Shown here in pieces: positions 17,357 to 27,896 of a stretch of DNA of 64,000 nucleotides. Source of the DNA: a bacterium (lineage in GTDB: Bacteria; Planctomycetota; UBA1135; UBA2386); assembly GCA_030432695.1 (NCBI GenBank), contig JAUILN010000006.1, positions 434,001-498,000 of the forward strand, read 5' to 3'. Each line of letters begins with the position of its first letter. Position 1 is the stretch's first letter. A model generated the notes under the pieces. That model made no database searches. It saw nothing but the letters and a program-made list of their open reading frames with translations, and was not told the DNA's origin. Position numbers and translations under genes: made by a program.

Positions 17357-17409
17357 GTCAATTGTGACGTGTTGGAAGCTATCGAGGGCTTTAAATAGTC
17401 AAAAATGAC
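17357..17409 (-). promoter_or_regulatory. Paired operator-like palindromes of the hipBA operon
   Basis: Two copies of the palindrome GTCA-N4-TGAC lie at 17357-17368 (spacer attg) and 17398-17409 (spacer aaaa), 41 bases apart, about four helical turns, so both face the same side of the DNA. Each is followed on the plus strand by GTGT or GTGT-like bases, making a longer direct repeat. On the minus strand a TTGACT -35-like hexamer (17397-17402) overlaps the distal operator, and the proximal operator ends a few bases before the hipB start codon. I see no convincing -10 at standard spacing. The patch is clearly AT-richer than its surroundings. Confidence 0.75.
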
Positions 17410-17431
17410 GTGTGAGGAGCCCGCGTCGCCG

Positions 17432-18865
<1,434 letters not shown>

Positions 18866-18869
18866 CGCC

Positions 18870-21239
18870 TCAGCTCCGTGTGATCGTCTCGTGCAGGTTC
18901 AGCAGTGCGCGCGCCACCGTCGTCCAGGCCGCGACCTCGCCGAGGTCGTGACGGCCGGGCCACGGCGCGTCGCCGACCTTCATCAGTGACTCCGCGGCCT
19001 CGGGGTGCGCGGCGTAGTGGCGACGCTCGGCGACGAGCAGGCTCCGCAGCTCGTCGATCTCGGCGACGTGCGGTCGGCGCCCGGTGCAGCGGCTCCACAT
19101 CGCGGCGAGGCGCGCGGCGTCGTCGGGATGCTCCTCGTCGAGCGCGCGCGCGGCGAAGTGCCGGGCGGCCTCGACGAAGCACGGGTCGTTGAGCAGGGTC
19201 AACGCCTGCAGCGGCGTGTTGCTCACCGCGCGCTCCGCGGTGCACTCCTCGCGGGTCGGCCCGTCGAAGGCCTTCAGCATCGGGTGCAGGAACATCCTCT
19301 GCCAGTGCACGTAGACGCCGCGGCGGTACTGCCGCGCGTCGTGCATCGCCTGGTATTCCCGTGGCGGGAAGTTCAGGTGCGCGTAGAGGCCGGCCGGCTG
19401 GGCCGGCTTGACGCTCGGTCCGCCGAGCGGGCCCTCCACCAACAGGCCCGAGACGTACAGCATCGTGTCGCGGACGAACTCGGCTTCGAGGCGCCGGCGG
19501 TTCTGGTGCGCGAGCAGTTCGTTGGCCGGGTCGACCGCCGCGAGTCCGGGCCGCGGCAGCGAAGCCTGCCGCCAGGTCCGCGAGGTCACGATCGTGCGGA
19601 TGACGTGGCGCAGGTCCCAGCCGGAGTCGATGAAGTCACGCGCCAGCCAATCGAGCAGCTCGGGGTGCGAGGGCCAGTCGCCCTGCGAACCGTTGTCGGC
19701 GAGCGTGGTCGACAGGCCGCGGCCGAACAGCAAGGCCCACAGCCGGTTGACCACTACACGGGCGGTCTGCGGGTGGTCGGGGCGGGTCAGCCAGGCAGCG
19801 AGGTCGAGGCGGTTCGCACGGCGCTCGCCGACGTCGAGCGGCGGCAGGCAGGCGGGTGCGCCAGGGCTCACCACCTCGCCCGACTCGTCCATCCAGTTGC
19901 CGCGCGCCAACACCCGGGTGATCCGCGGCTCCGCCAGCGCCTGGGTGACCATCACCTTGCGGCGGGCCTGCTCCAGCTCGACACGCTCCTTCTCGAGCTT
20001 GATGATCTCGCGCTTGGCAGGCGACACGCGGCCGGCGGCCTGGTCGGCCTGGACCTGCTCGCGCAGCGTGGCGAGCCGGTCGTCGACCGCGGCCAGGCGC
20101 TCGTGCTCGTAGACCCCCTGCACGTCGATCTCCGGCAGCCGGCGCGTCGGCGTGGTGTTCGGGGCCTTCCACATCCGCTCTTCGTCGATGTCGGCGAAGA
20201 ACGCGGCCAGGCGGTAGAAGTCGCGCTGGGTGTAGGGGTCGTACTTGTGGTCGTGGCACTCGGCGCAGCCGACGGTCGCGCCGAGCCACACCGCGGAGAC
20301 GTTGCGGACCCGGTCGGCGGCATACTTGGCCAGGTACTCGCCCGGCTGCACGCCGCCCTCGTGCGAGGTCTGCAGCAGGCGGTTGTAGGCCGAGGCGGTG
20401 CGTTGCTCCTCGGTCGCCCCGTCGATGAGATCGCCGCCGAGTTGCTCGCGCGTGAACCGGTCGAAGGGGTAGTTGTCGTGGAACGCCTTCAACACGTAGT
20501 CACGGTAGGGCGTCGACTCGTGTTCCTGGTCACCGTGGTAGCCGACGGTGTCGGCGAAGCGGACCAGGTCGAGCCACCAGACGGCGAGGCGCTCGGCGTG
20601 GCGTTGGCTCGCGAGCAGGCGGTCGACCAGGCGTACGAAGCGGTCCTGGGACCGGTCCGCCAGGAAGGCATCGAGTTCGTCGGGGCTCGGCGGGATTCCG
20701 GTGAGGTCGAGGAAGACACGGCGGGCGAGCACCGCCGGCTCGGCCTCGGCTGCGTGATCGATGCCGGCGTCGATCTGCGCGCGGCGCACGAAGCGGTCGA
20801 TCGGGTTGTCGCTCCACGCCGGGTCCTCGATCTCCGGCGGGGTGACTTCGCCCAGCGGACGGAACGACCAGTGCTGCTCGTAGGGTGCACCGGCCTCCAG
20901 CCAGCGCCGTAGGATCTCCCGCTCCTCGGCGGCGAGTTCCTTGCCCGACGACTCGGGTGGCATCCGCTCGTCGCGGTCCTCGTGGGTCACCCGCTCCCAG
21001 AACACGCTGCCGAGTGGTGCGGCCGGGTCGAGGACCTCGGCCGCACCTTCCGCGATGTCGAGCCTCAGATCGGCCTCGCGGTGGCCGGCGTCGGGGCCGT
21101 GGCACGCGAAGCACTTGTCCGACAGGATCGGGCGGACGTCGCGGTTGAAGCGCGGGGTGCCGGCCCCGGCGGACTGGGAGGTGGCGATGGGCGCGAGGAC
21201 TGCGCCGGCGAGCAGGACGAAGGGCAGCGTGGAGCGCAT
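18870..21239 (-). CDS. PSCyt1 / DUF1549 / DUF1553 cytochrome-like secreted protein
   Basis: 789-residue planctomycete-specific protein. Signal peptide MRSTLPFVLLAGAVLAPIAT; then a PSCyt1 (cytochrome c-like) domain with heme motif CFACH at residues 43-47, a DUF1549 (PSCyt2) domain (RRVFLDLTGIPPSPDELDAF; WWLDLVRFADTVGYHGD) with a second heme-type motif CAECH in GCAECHDHKYDP, a coiled region of about 50 residues, and a C-terminal DUF1553 (PSD1) domain (RVVVNRLWALLFGRGLSTTL, AERAVSNTPLQALTLLNDP). The start at 21239 has GGAAG upstream; an alternative ATG nine codons earlier (21266) would add MGRYSGSAL. The gene pairs with the DUF1501 gene 4 bases downstream. Electron transfer coupled to an extracytoplasmic enzyme is the usual guess, without experimental proof known to me. 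Confidence 0.95.
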   Translation of the reverse strand: MRSTLPFVLLAGAVLAPIATSQSAGAGTPRFNRDVRPILSDKCFACHGPDAGHREADLRLDIAEGAAEVLDPAAPLGSVFWERVTHEDRDERMPPESSGKELAAEEREILRRWLEAGAPYEQHWSFRPLGEVTPPEIEDPAWSDNPIDRFVRRAQIDAGIDHAAEAEPAVLARRVFLDLTGIPPSPDELDAFLADRSQDRFVRLVDRLLASQRHAERLAVWWLDLVRFADTVGYHGDQEHESTPYRDYVLKAFHDNYPFDRFTREQLGGDLIDGATEEQRTASAYNRLLQTSHEGGVQPGEYLAKYAADRVRNVSAVWLGATVGCAECHDHKYDPYTQRDFYRLAAFFADIDEERMWKAPNTTPTRRLPEIDVQGVYEHERLAAVDDRLATLREQVQADQAAGRVSPAKREIIKLEKERVELEQARRKVMVTQALAEPRITRVLARGNWMDESGEVVSPGAPACLPPLDVGERRANRLDLAAWLTRPDHPQTARVVVNRLWALLFGRGLSTTLADNGSQGDWPSHPELLDWLARDFIDSGWDLRHVIRTIVTSRTWRQASLPRPGLAAVDPANELLAHQNRRRLEAEFVRDTMLYVSGLLVEGPLGGPSVKPAQPAGLYAHLNFPPREYQAMHDARQYRRGVYVHWQRMFLHPMLKAFDGPTREECTAERAVSNTPLQALTLLNDPCFVEAARHFAARALDEEHPDDAARLAAMWSRCTGRRPHVAEIDELRSLLVAERRHYAAHPEAAESLMKVGDAPWPGRHDLGEVAAWTTVARALLNLHETITRS

Positions 21240-21328
21240 CAAAGCACTTCCACTGTACCTCCCCATGCCAGGACTGCCACCGACGCGAGGGGGCCTCCGT
21301 TCGGCACCGTGGCGCGCCGTCCGGGCCC

Positions 21329-24300
21329 TCACCGATAACTCGTCGCCGCCACGTTCGTCACCGGGATCGGCGTAGATCCGGGACTGCCGAGGTCGAGCTG
21401 CATCGCCTGTGCATACCAGGTCGCGCCGCGCAGCGGGGACCCGGCTCGGAGCGGGCCGATGCGCGCCGCGCCGGTGGTCGCGTCGTGGCGCGCAGCCGGC
21501 TCGATCAGGAACACCGAGGCGAAGTTCAGGCCGATGTCGAGCGAGACCACGCCGGGTAGCACCGAAGGCTGGCGGAACGGGCTGAGGACCAGGTAGCTCG
21601 CCAGATTGCCGCTCGCACCGCCGTGGTGGGTGAACCAGATCTGGTCGTCGCCGACCGACAGGCTGCGCGCGGTCGCCAGGATCCGGCTCGTCGGGTAGAC
21701 GAGCTGGGCGTTGCGCGAGTTGCTGCGTCCCGCCGGGTTCACGAGGCGGATCGGATAGCTGCCGGCGGCGAGACCTTGCGGGACGAAGATCTCGATCCGG
21801 GTGTCCGAGACGATCCGGAACCAGCCGTCGGCGAAGCCGCGCTCGTTGCGGCTCGCGAATGCCAGGGTGCCGAACTCGATCTCGTTCACGCCCTGGAAGT
21901 CGGTGCCCGTGAGCACCAGTGGCGTGTTGCCGACGGTGGTCGTGGTCCGCACCGGCGAGCCGCTGATCAGCGGGGCGCGCAGGTACTGGATCGTGTCGCT
22001 GCGGATGTTGCTGACGTTGCCAGCGGTGTCGCGGACCTGCACGTAGAGCCGCTTGGTGCCCTCGTTCGCGTTGCCGCCGAACGCCGACAGGTCGACGCCT
22101 CGGCTGGCCGCATAGACCTGCCAACCGCTCCAGTTGCTGTTGTCGGCCGAGTAGCGGATCCGGTCGAGGCCGCTGTTGTCGTCGCTCGCGGCGACGCGGA
22201 CCTGCACGCCGAGGATCGCGGTGTGGCTCGCGCCGCCTCCGAGTTCGACCGAGGTGAGCACCGGGGCGACGGTGTCGATGAGGACCGGGCCGAAGCGGGC
22301 CACGGCCCCGCGGTTGTCGACGTTGTCGATCGCCCGGAGCTCGAACATGTAGCCGCCGCTGGCGGCGGGAGTGTCCGAGGCCGTGAACGATGTCGAGGTG
22401 GCCGCGCCTGACATGTTCACCGCCGTCGGATCGGCCGGGTCCCCGCGGCCCCAGGCGTAGGCGAGTCCGTCCAGTCCGGCGCAGCCGTTGTCGTTCGCCG
22501 CGCTCCACAGGAACCGGACGTTGCGGTCGTTCGACCACCGGCTGGCGGTGTGGCTGCTGCTGCGCAGGTTGGCGATGCCGCTCGGCGCGAGGCCGTCGAC
22601 GCAGACCTGGACCGAGTTCGTCGCAGGTTGGGGCGAGGGGGAGGCCGCCGCCGAGGTGCTCAGGGTGAACGTCCCGCTGTTGGTCGGCGCGCGCAGCGTG
22701 TAGCGCACCGAGCGGTCGGTGCCGCGGCCGAGGACCACCTCGCCGGTGAGGCTCGGGTACGGTGACGACGGGTAGCCGATGCCGACCGGATAGCTGTAGA
22801 CGTCGCCCTCGGCCGAGGTCCGAGCCATCTCCAGCGTCACGAAGGGCGAGAAGCTCGGGTCGACGCGCGCGGTCTCGAACTCGCCGAGGCCCACCGCCTC
22901 GCGGATCCGGGCGGTTGCGACGATCTCGGTGCCGGGGCGGATCACGTCGTCGCTGACCGAGAGCACGTGGACCGGGCCGGCGACGTAGGTGTCGTCGCGG
23001 TAGGCGACCACCGACAGCGCCGGATAGCAGGCGCTCGACACGCTCTGGCCGAAGACCTTGAAGCGGATCCGCTTGCCGCGCGCCGAGTCGATGAAGCTGG
23101 CGGTCCGGCTGGCGAACGACAGCATGTTCTCGATGCCGCTCGCCAGCGAGAAGTCGCCGGCGTTGCCAGCGCTGTCGAACGGTTCGACGTCGACGTAGCA
23201 GCGGAGGTCGTTGACTCGTGCCTGGGTCGCGCCGGCGGACGCGGCGGGTTCGATCCAGGTGACCACCGCCTTCATCGCCTCGAGGTCGGTCGGTGCCTGG
23301 ATCTCCCAGTAGAACCAGTTGCCCGAGCTGCTGATCGGCGTCGAGCGGACGCCGTTCCACAGACTCCAGTTCGAGGTGCTCCAGTGCATGCGGTAGGCGT
23401 TGATCAGGCCGAAGCCGCCCTGGCTGCCGAACCAGCCGCTCGAGCTGCCCGGGTTGCTCCACCACTCGGCCGTCGCCGCGGCGGTGGCCTTCATGTTCTG
23501 CGGACGCAGGTTGAAGGTGCTCGAGTGGTCGATCAGCCCGATGAGCGTGCCGGTCACGTGCGGTGCGGCCATGCTGGTGCCGGACTTGTTGGTGTAGCCG
23601 CGCTGCGAGAGATTGCTGGTCGAGGTGATCGAGCTGCCTGGTGCGACGACCTCGGGCTTGCGGCGGTTGTCGCGGGTGCCGTACTGCGAGAACGACGACA
23701 TCGCGCCGGCTGCGGTGCTGGTGTCGGAGTAGTCGTCGACCGAGCCGACCGTGAGGCAGTTCTTCGCGGTGCCCTCGAGCAGCACGCCGACCCCACGGTT
23801 GCCGGCCGCGAAGACGTGCAGCTGGCGGTGGTCGTAGACGTAACCGTCGACCGTGCGCGGTGCGGACTCGGTGCCGTACCACTGGTTGGTCGAGGGCGGC
23901 GTGCCCCAGGAGTTGTTGATCACGGGCGGCTTCGGTGAGGTCTCGCCGCCGGCGGTGTAGCCGTTGCTCATCGCGGCGTAGAGCGATGCGAAGCTGCCGT
24001 GCGGCGCGCCGGTGTCGTCGAAGAGCCGGCCGATGAACACACGGCTGTATCCGTAGTCGCCGATGTCGGGAGCTGCGCCCTTGTATCGGACGTCCACCGA
24101 GCCGCTGCCGCCGACCGTGCCGGTCACGTGCGTGCCGTGGCCGTGGCCGTCCACGAACGGGCTGCCGCCGGGCACGTTCGACCAGCCGACGAAGTTCTTG
24201 TTCAGGTCGAAGTGCCGGCCGCTGCTGCCCTGGACCCCGGAGTCGACGATGCCCACGGTGATTCCGCTACCGCCGTAACTGGAGCGCACCCGGTCGACGC

Positions 24301-25258
24301 CGATCATCGACATCGAGGTGTCGTCCTGGAGTTCCGGCGCGAGGCGCAGCTCGAGGAAGGCGACCTCGTCGAGGGCGGCGAGGCGGGCGACCGCGTGGCG
24401 GGCGACCCGGCCGTGGAAGACGAACACGTCGGCGACTTCGTGGTACTCCTCGAACCGGAAGCCGGCGTCCTCGAGTGCCTGCTGGATCGGACCGTTCGGG
24501 ATCGTCGTGGTGTGCGTCGCTTCCTCGAGCTGGCGGTCGTCGTCGTGCGTGGTGCGCGTGCCGAGTTCGACCGTGCGACTCCGGTCGTCGAGGTCCGAGG
24601 CATGCACCGAGACCGTGATCTCCAGGCCCTCGGTGCCGTCGCCCTCGAGCAGCCGTTCGGCGAGGTGCGGTTCGACCTTCTGCGCGTCCTGCGGGTAGCC
24701 GATCCAGCGCACGAACGGCAGCTCGGCGAGTCCTGGGATGGCGGCATGCGGCACGCGCGCGACCCAGCTCTGCCAGGTGTGGGTGCCCAGGATCTCACCG
24801 CCTCGAGCCACGAACGCGGCGCGCTTCGACTCGTCGGCGAGACGGCCGCTCACCATCACGTAGGCGAAGCTGTGGCCGGCTGGATCGCTGCGTCGCGCCG
24901 TCTCCAGGCGCGGATCGATCCCAGGCGCCGGCCGCCAGGTGCCGCCGGCGAAGGCCAGCGTGTAGGGGTCGCCCACGGGCCGGGTGCCGACCACGTTGCC
25001 GTCCTCGTCGAGGACCTCTTCCGTGGGGCGGAAGTCGGGTGCGTCGTCGGTGATGGGCTGATGGAACGTCTGGTCGGCGGAGAGCCACAGCGGCTCGTGG
25101 ACCATCGCCGGACCGATCTCGGCGGTGCGGGTCGGCTCCTGTGGCGTATCCAGCGCGACCGGGATGCGGTCCTGGGCGGGGAGTGCCGCGAGTGCCGCGG
25201 CGGCTACCGCGAGGCCGGCCAGTGCCTGTCGGCCGCGGCGGCGAAGTCTGTGTTGCAT
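21329..25258 (-). CDS. Secreted subtilisin-like serine protease (S8), multidomain
   Basis: 1309-residue secreted protease. Signal peptide (MQHRLRRRGRQALAGLAVAA, then AALAALPAQ); AAGGA-type Shine-Dalgarno about 9 bases before the ATG at 25258. A propeptide-like region of about 300 residues precedes the S8 domain. The triad is complete: Asp in GIVDSGVQG (about 338), His in DGHGHGTHVTGTVGG (about 374), oxyanion Asn in INNSWGTPP (about 447) and Ser in NKSGTSMAAPHVTGTLIG (about 561). After the protease come several beta-sandwich-like regions of about 100 residues each, including Ig-like blocks (AVARFGPVLIDTVAPVLTSV; ASDDNSGLDRIRYSADNSNW) and an IPT-like block (NTPLVLTGTDFQGVNEIEFG). The end (LRGATWYAQAMQLDLGSPGS, then TPIPVTNVA) fits the C-terminal module shared with other secreted proteins here. 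An extracellular degradative role is likely. Confidence 0.95.
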   Translation of the reverse strand: MQHRLRRRGRQALAGLAVAAAALAALPAQDRIPVALDTPQEPTRTAEIGPAMVHEPLWLSADQTFHQPITDDAPDFRPTEEVLDEDGNVVGTRPVGDPYTLAFAGGTWRPAPGIDPRLETARRSDPAGHSFAYVMVSGRLADESKRAAFVARGGEILGTHTWQSWVARVPHAAIPGLAELPFVRWIGYPQDAQKVEPHLAERLLEGDGTEGLEITVSVHASDLDDRSRTVELGTRTTHDDDRQLEEATHTTTIPNGPIQQALEDAGFRFEEYHEVADVFVFHGRVARHAVARLAALDEVAFLELRLAPELQDDTSMSMIGVDRVRSSYGGSGITVGIVDSGVQGSSGRHFDLNKNFVGWSNVPGGSPFVDGHGHGTHVTGTVGGSGSVDVRYKGAAPDIGDYGYSRVFIGRLFDDTGAPHGSFASLYAAMSNGYTAGGETSPKPPVINNSWGTPPSTNQWYGTESAPRTVDGYVYDHRQLHVFAAGNRGVGVLLEGTAKNCLTVGSVDDYSDTSTAAGAMSSFSQYGTRDNRRKPEVVAPGSSITSTSNLSQRGYTNKSGTSMAAPHVTGTLIGLIDHSSTFNLRPQNMKATAAATAEWWSNPGSSSGWFGSQGGFGLINAYRMHWSTSNWSLWNGVRSTPISSSGNWFYWEIQAPTDLEAMKAVVTWIEPAASAGATQARVNDLRCYVDVEPFDSAGNAGDFSLASGIENMLSFASRTASFIDSARGKRIRFKVFGQSVSSACYPALSVVAYRDDTYVAGPVHVLSVSDDVIRPGTEIVATARIREAVGLGEFETARVDPSFSPFVTLEMARTSAEGDVYSYPVGIGYPSSPYPSLTGEVVLGRGTDRSVRYTLRAPTNSGTFTLSTSAAASPSPQPATNSVQVCVDGLAPSGIANLRSSSHTASRWSNDRNVRFLWSAANDNGCAGLDGLAYAWGRGDPADPTAVNMSGAATSTSFTASDTPAASGGYMFELRAIDNVDNRGAVARFGPVLIDTVAPVLTSVELGGGASHTAILGVQVRVAASDDNSGLDRIRYSADNSNWSGWQVYAASRGVDLSAFGGNANEGTKRLYVQVRDTAGNVSNIRSDTIQYLRAPLISGSPVRTTTTVGNTPLVLTGTDFQGVNEIEFGTLAFASRNERGFADGWFRIVSDTRIEIFVPQGLAAGSYPIRLVNPAGRSNSRNAQLVYPTSRILATARSLSVGDDQIWFTHHGGASGNLASYLVLSPFRQPSVLPGVVSLDIGLNFASVFLIEPAARHDATTGAARIGPLRAGSPLRGATWYAQAMQLDLGSPGSTPIPVTNVAATSYR

Positions 25259-25739
25259 CGGGGATGTCCTTCGAGGTGGTGGGGCCGGAGCCCCGGTTCG
25301 GCCTCGAAGTGACGTGCCCACGGTGGTGCGCACGCGCGACAGCGGAAAAAACGGCGAGCGTGCGCTGCTCGACCACTTCCGAGAATCGGCGCGCCCGGCG
25401 CTGATTCTCGGGGGGATTCGATCCAAACCCAAACAACACGGGCAGCTCGGCCGACTGCCTCGGGGCATGGCGAGCGCAGCGAGTCATGCCCCTTCGGTCG
25501 AGGCAGGAGGCCGCGCTGCGGGGCATGATCCGGAACGCCGGGGCTCCGGTCGGCTCGGACTCCGCGAGTGCTGCCGTTCGCCGGACACCGCCGTACGCCG
25601 CCCCGTCGGGGCCGGATTTCACCGAGTAGACACCGGGGCCCATTCCCGCCTCGCGGGCGGCGCGTATCGTGGAGGCCTGGCTCGACAGCTCGACGGCACA
25701 CTGCCGCGAGCGGTCCTTTCCTCACCAACCAGAGCCCTG
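25259..25739. other. 481-base divergent intergenic region
   Basis: Lies between the divergent S8 protease and secreted-protein genes and must contain both promoters. Apart from the extended inverted repeat at 25455-25506, listed separately, I see no convincing coding frame, RNA gene or canonical -35/-10 pair. A second copy of the GGGGCATG element occurs at about 25519-25526. Confidence 0.6.
25455..25506. repeat. Extended two-part inverted repeat (large stem-loop)
   Basis: Left arm CTGCCTCG plus GGGCATG (25455-25469) pairs with right arm CATGCCC (25485-25491) and CGAGGCAG (25499-25506). The two stem blocks of 7 and 8 bp are perfect and are separated on the right side by a 7-base bulge (CTTCGGT); the loop is 15 bases. 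Because both flanking genes are transcribed away from it, it is not a 3' terminator for either. It could be a regulatory palindrome, a dispersed REP-like element or a leader structure. Confidence 0.7.
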
Positions 25740-26801
25740 ATGAAGTCCTCCTCCCTTCTCGTCGCGACCCTCTGCCTCGCCGGCACCGCGACGTCCCAGT
25801 TCACCAGTCCCGCAGGCTACCTCACGACCGAGGGCAGCAGCAACCACGACTACATCCTGTTCAAGTACGACCTGATGCGCTGGCAGCAGCTCGATGACAC
25901 GAGCGTCGGCCAGGCGCCGATGCAGGCGTCGCGCATCTCCTGGCGGCGTGACGGCACCAACACCGGTGACGCCACGTGGTTCGCGCGCACCATGGACATC
26001 GAGGTCATCCTCTCCGAGTCGGTGCCCGCCGCCGGCGTGTCGGTGAACCAGGACGCCAACTACCTCAACCCCGGCGCTCCGACCACCGTGTTCACGATGA
26101 AGCCGGTGAACCTGCCCGACTGGACCGCGCAGCCCGGCACGACCCCCGCCCCCTTCGACCTGGTACTGCCGCTCGACACCCCGTGGGTGTACACGGCGCA
26201 GAACTCCTACCTCTGGGAGGTGCGCACGCGGAACAACACCTCGGCCAGCGACTACGGCAACGACTTCCAGTCGATCTCGGGCAGCCGCCCGAGCATCAAC
26301 AGCGGCACCAACGTCGGCACAGGTTGCGTGACCACCGGCAACACCGCGGCGATGACGCTGTCGGCGCGCGCCGAGAACCAGATCAGCCGGTTCCGCATCG
26401 ACTACGAGCTCAGCAACGCGCCGATGAGCACCGGCACGTTCTTGAACCTCGACTTCGTGAACTCGAACCTGACCATCCCGGGTCTGTGCACGACCGTGGT
26501 CGCCGTGCCGACCCTCAACCTGTTCGCCGGCACCACCGACGTCGCCGGTGACCTGCAGTTCGGCCTCGAGAACATCCCGCCGCTGCCGGGCCTCGCCGGC
26601 GCGACCGTGTTCTCGCAAGCGTTGGCGATCGACCCGAACCTCGGCCTCGGAGTCGCGCTCTCCAACGGCGAGCAGAACACCTTCCCGAGCTTCACCGGCA
26701 CGCCGGTGCAGACCACGCGCGTCTACGGCTACCAGCTCACGAACGGCTCGATGCGGGCCCCCAGCGCGTGGACCGGCGGCATCGTCACGCGCTTCGACTG
26801 A
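25740..26801 (+). CDS. Secreted hypothetical protein with shared C-terminal module
   Basis: 353-residue secreted protein; signal peptide MKSSSLLVATLCLAGTATSQ from the ATG at 25740. The mature chain is rich in Thr, Asn, Ser and aromatic residues with few Lys, as for extracellular beta-rich proteins (DYILFKYDLMRWQQLDDTSV, WYVYTAQ-like segments, TRNNTSASDYGNDFQSISGS). No catalytic motif is recognised. The C-terminal third starts with TIPGLCTTVVAVPTLNLFAG and contains LAGATVFSQALAIDPNLGLG followed by VALSNGEQN, matching the module found at the ends of five other secreted proteins; here about 35 extra residues with a second LTNG follow. The same frame is open from 25125, but the upstream part lacks coding character. 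Divergent from the S8 protease gene. Function unknown. Confidence 0.8.
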   Translation: MKSSSLLVATLCLAGTATSQFTSPAGYLTTEGSSNHDYILFKYDLMRWQQLDDTSVGQAPMQASRISWRRDGTNTGDATWFARTMDIEVILSESVPAAGVSVNQDANYLNPGAPTTVFTMKPVNLPDWTAQPGTTPAPFDLVLPLDTPWVYTAQNSYLWEVRTRNNTSASDYGNDFQSISGSRPSINSGTNVGTGCVTTGNTAAMTLSARAENQISRFRIDYELSNAPMSTGTFLNLDFVNSNLTIPGLCTTVVAVPTLNLFAGTTDVAGDLQFGLENIPPLPGLAGATVFSQALAIDPNLGLGVALSNGEQNTFPSFTGTPVQTTRVYGYQLTNGSMRAPSAWTGGIVTRFD

Positions 26802-26834
26802 TCGTCTCCGAGCGGGGAGTCCGCGTGGCTCCGG

Positions 26835-27857
26835 TCAGCGCACCCGCACCAGTCGATGCGCCGGCAGCGCCTGGCCGCGCAGCCACGGCGCGATGTCGGC
26901 AAGGAAGCGCTGGCCGTCGACGTAGTAGCCGGCGGTCGGCTGCAGGCCGGGGATCCGCGCGGTGAACCACTCGTTGAGCACCGTCATCAGCAGTTCGCGG
27001 ACGTACTTCGCCATGCAGCTGGCCAGCGCCGTGGGGAACGCGCGCTCCTCGCCGCCCTGTGCGAAGGTCACGCGGATCGTCGTGTCGCGGCCGGCCGGCC
27101 GCAGTTCGTAGGTGGAGACCATGGCGCCGTCGGTGCCTCGCAGCACCCGCCAGTCCGGCAGCGCCCGGCCGAGTGCGCTGCGGTAGTGGGCGCGGCCGCC
27201 GCAGCGGTCGACCATCACGTGGCCGCTGTCCCGGATCGAGACCGCTTCGAGCAGGCGACCGAGCACCGCGGCGATCGCCTCGAAGTGGGTCGTCGACTTG
27301 TTGTCGGTGGCGGCGATCGAGGCGTTGAACTCCTCGACGTCGACCGGGCGTAGCGCGAGCGGGCCGAGGGGAGCGATGCCGGCGCGGTCCATGCAGCGGC
27401 GCAGCAGGTGGCCGCGGAGCGCCAGCTCGTCGAGGCTGTCGGCGGCGATCGGCAGGGCGCGGTGGTCGAGTTCCTCGTACCACGGACAGCGATCGATCCA
27501 CGTGCGGTCGACGCCGGCGCGGTCCAGCAGGTCGCCGACCGTCTCGGGCAGCTCGCCGTCGTGCCACGCGGCCCAGCTCACCAGCACCGTGCGCTCCAGT
27601 CGCTCCAGGCCGCGCGGCCCCTGCTTCACCTTCTTGCTGTCGGCGACCACGATCTGGTCGCTCCGCGGACGAGACCGCGCGACCACCGGCTCCAGTGCCT
27701 GCCAGGGATCGGTGCCCGGTGGACCCTCAAGTCCGGCGCCGGCGACCACCAGCGGTCCGAGGATCGGCCCGAGTCCGGCCTCGTCGACGCCGGCCAGGCA
27801 GCGGTTGGACGCGGTCGGATTCAGGGAAGGCCTCCGTCGCGCCGATAGGGATCGCAT
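26835..27857 (-). CDS. RNase HII/HIII-like protein, divergent and enlarged
   Basis: 340-residue relative of type 2 ribonucleases H, which cleave the RNA strand of RNA-DNA hybrids. The N-terminal signature GVDEAGLGPILGPLVVAG holds the first two acidic ligands (Asp25, Glu26) and is followed by VADSKKVKQG. Asp217 lies in VMVDRCGGRAHY, and the last acidic residue is Glu288 in CMAKYVRELLM. The resulting D-E-D-E set is that of RNase HIII rather than the D-E-D-D of HII, yet the N-terminal TBP-like domain of HIII is absent. A region of about 100 residues between DSKK and DVEEFNASI is longer than in ordinary RNase HII (about 200 residues total). The ATG at 27857 avoids overlap with the divergent gene at 27897; the frame is open to 27926. 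Confidence 0.82.
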   Translation of the reverse strand: MRSLSARRRPSLNPTASNRCLAGVDEAGLGPILGPLVVAGAGLEGPPGTDPWQALEPVVARSRPRSDQIVVADSKKVKQGPRGLERLERTVLVSWAAWHDGELPETVGDLLDRAGVDRTWIDRCPWYEELDHRALPIAADSLDELALRGHLLRRCMDRAGIAPLGPLALRPVDVEEFNASIAATDNKSTTHFEAIAAVLGRLLEAVSIRDSGHVMVDRCGGRAHYRSALGRALPDWRVLRGTDGAMVSTYELRPAGRDTTIRVTFAQGGEERAFPTALASCMAKYVRELLMTVLNEWFTARIPGLQPTAGYYVDGQRFLADIAPWLRGQALPAHRLVRVR

Positions 27858-27896
27858 CGGTCCCCAGTTCGGGGGGCAGGAGCCGGCAGGAACGAC

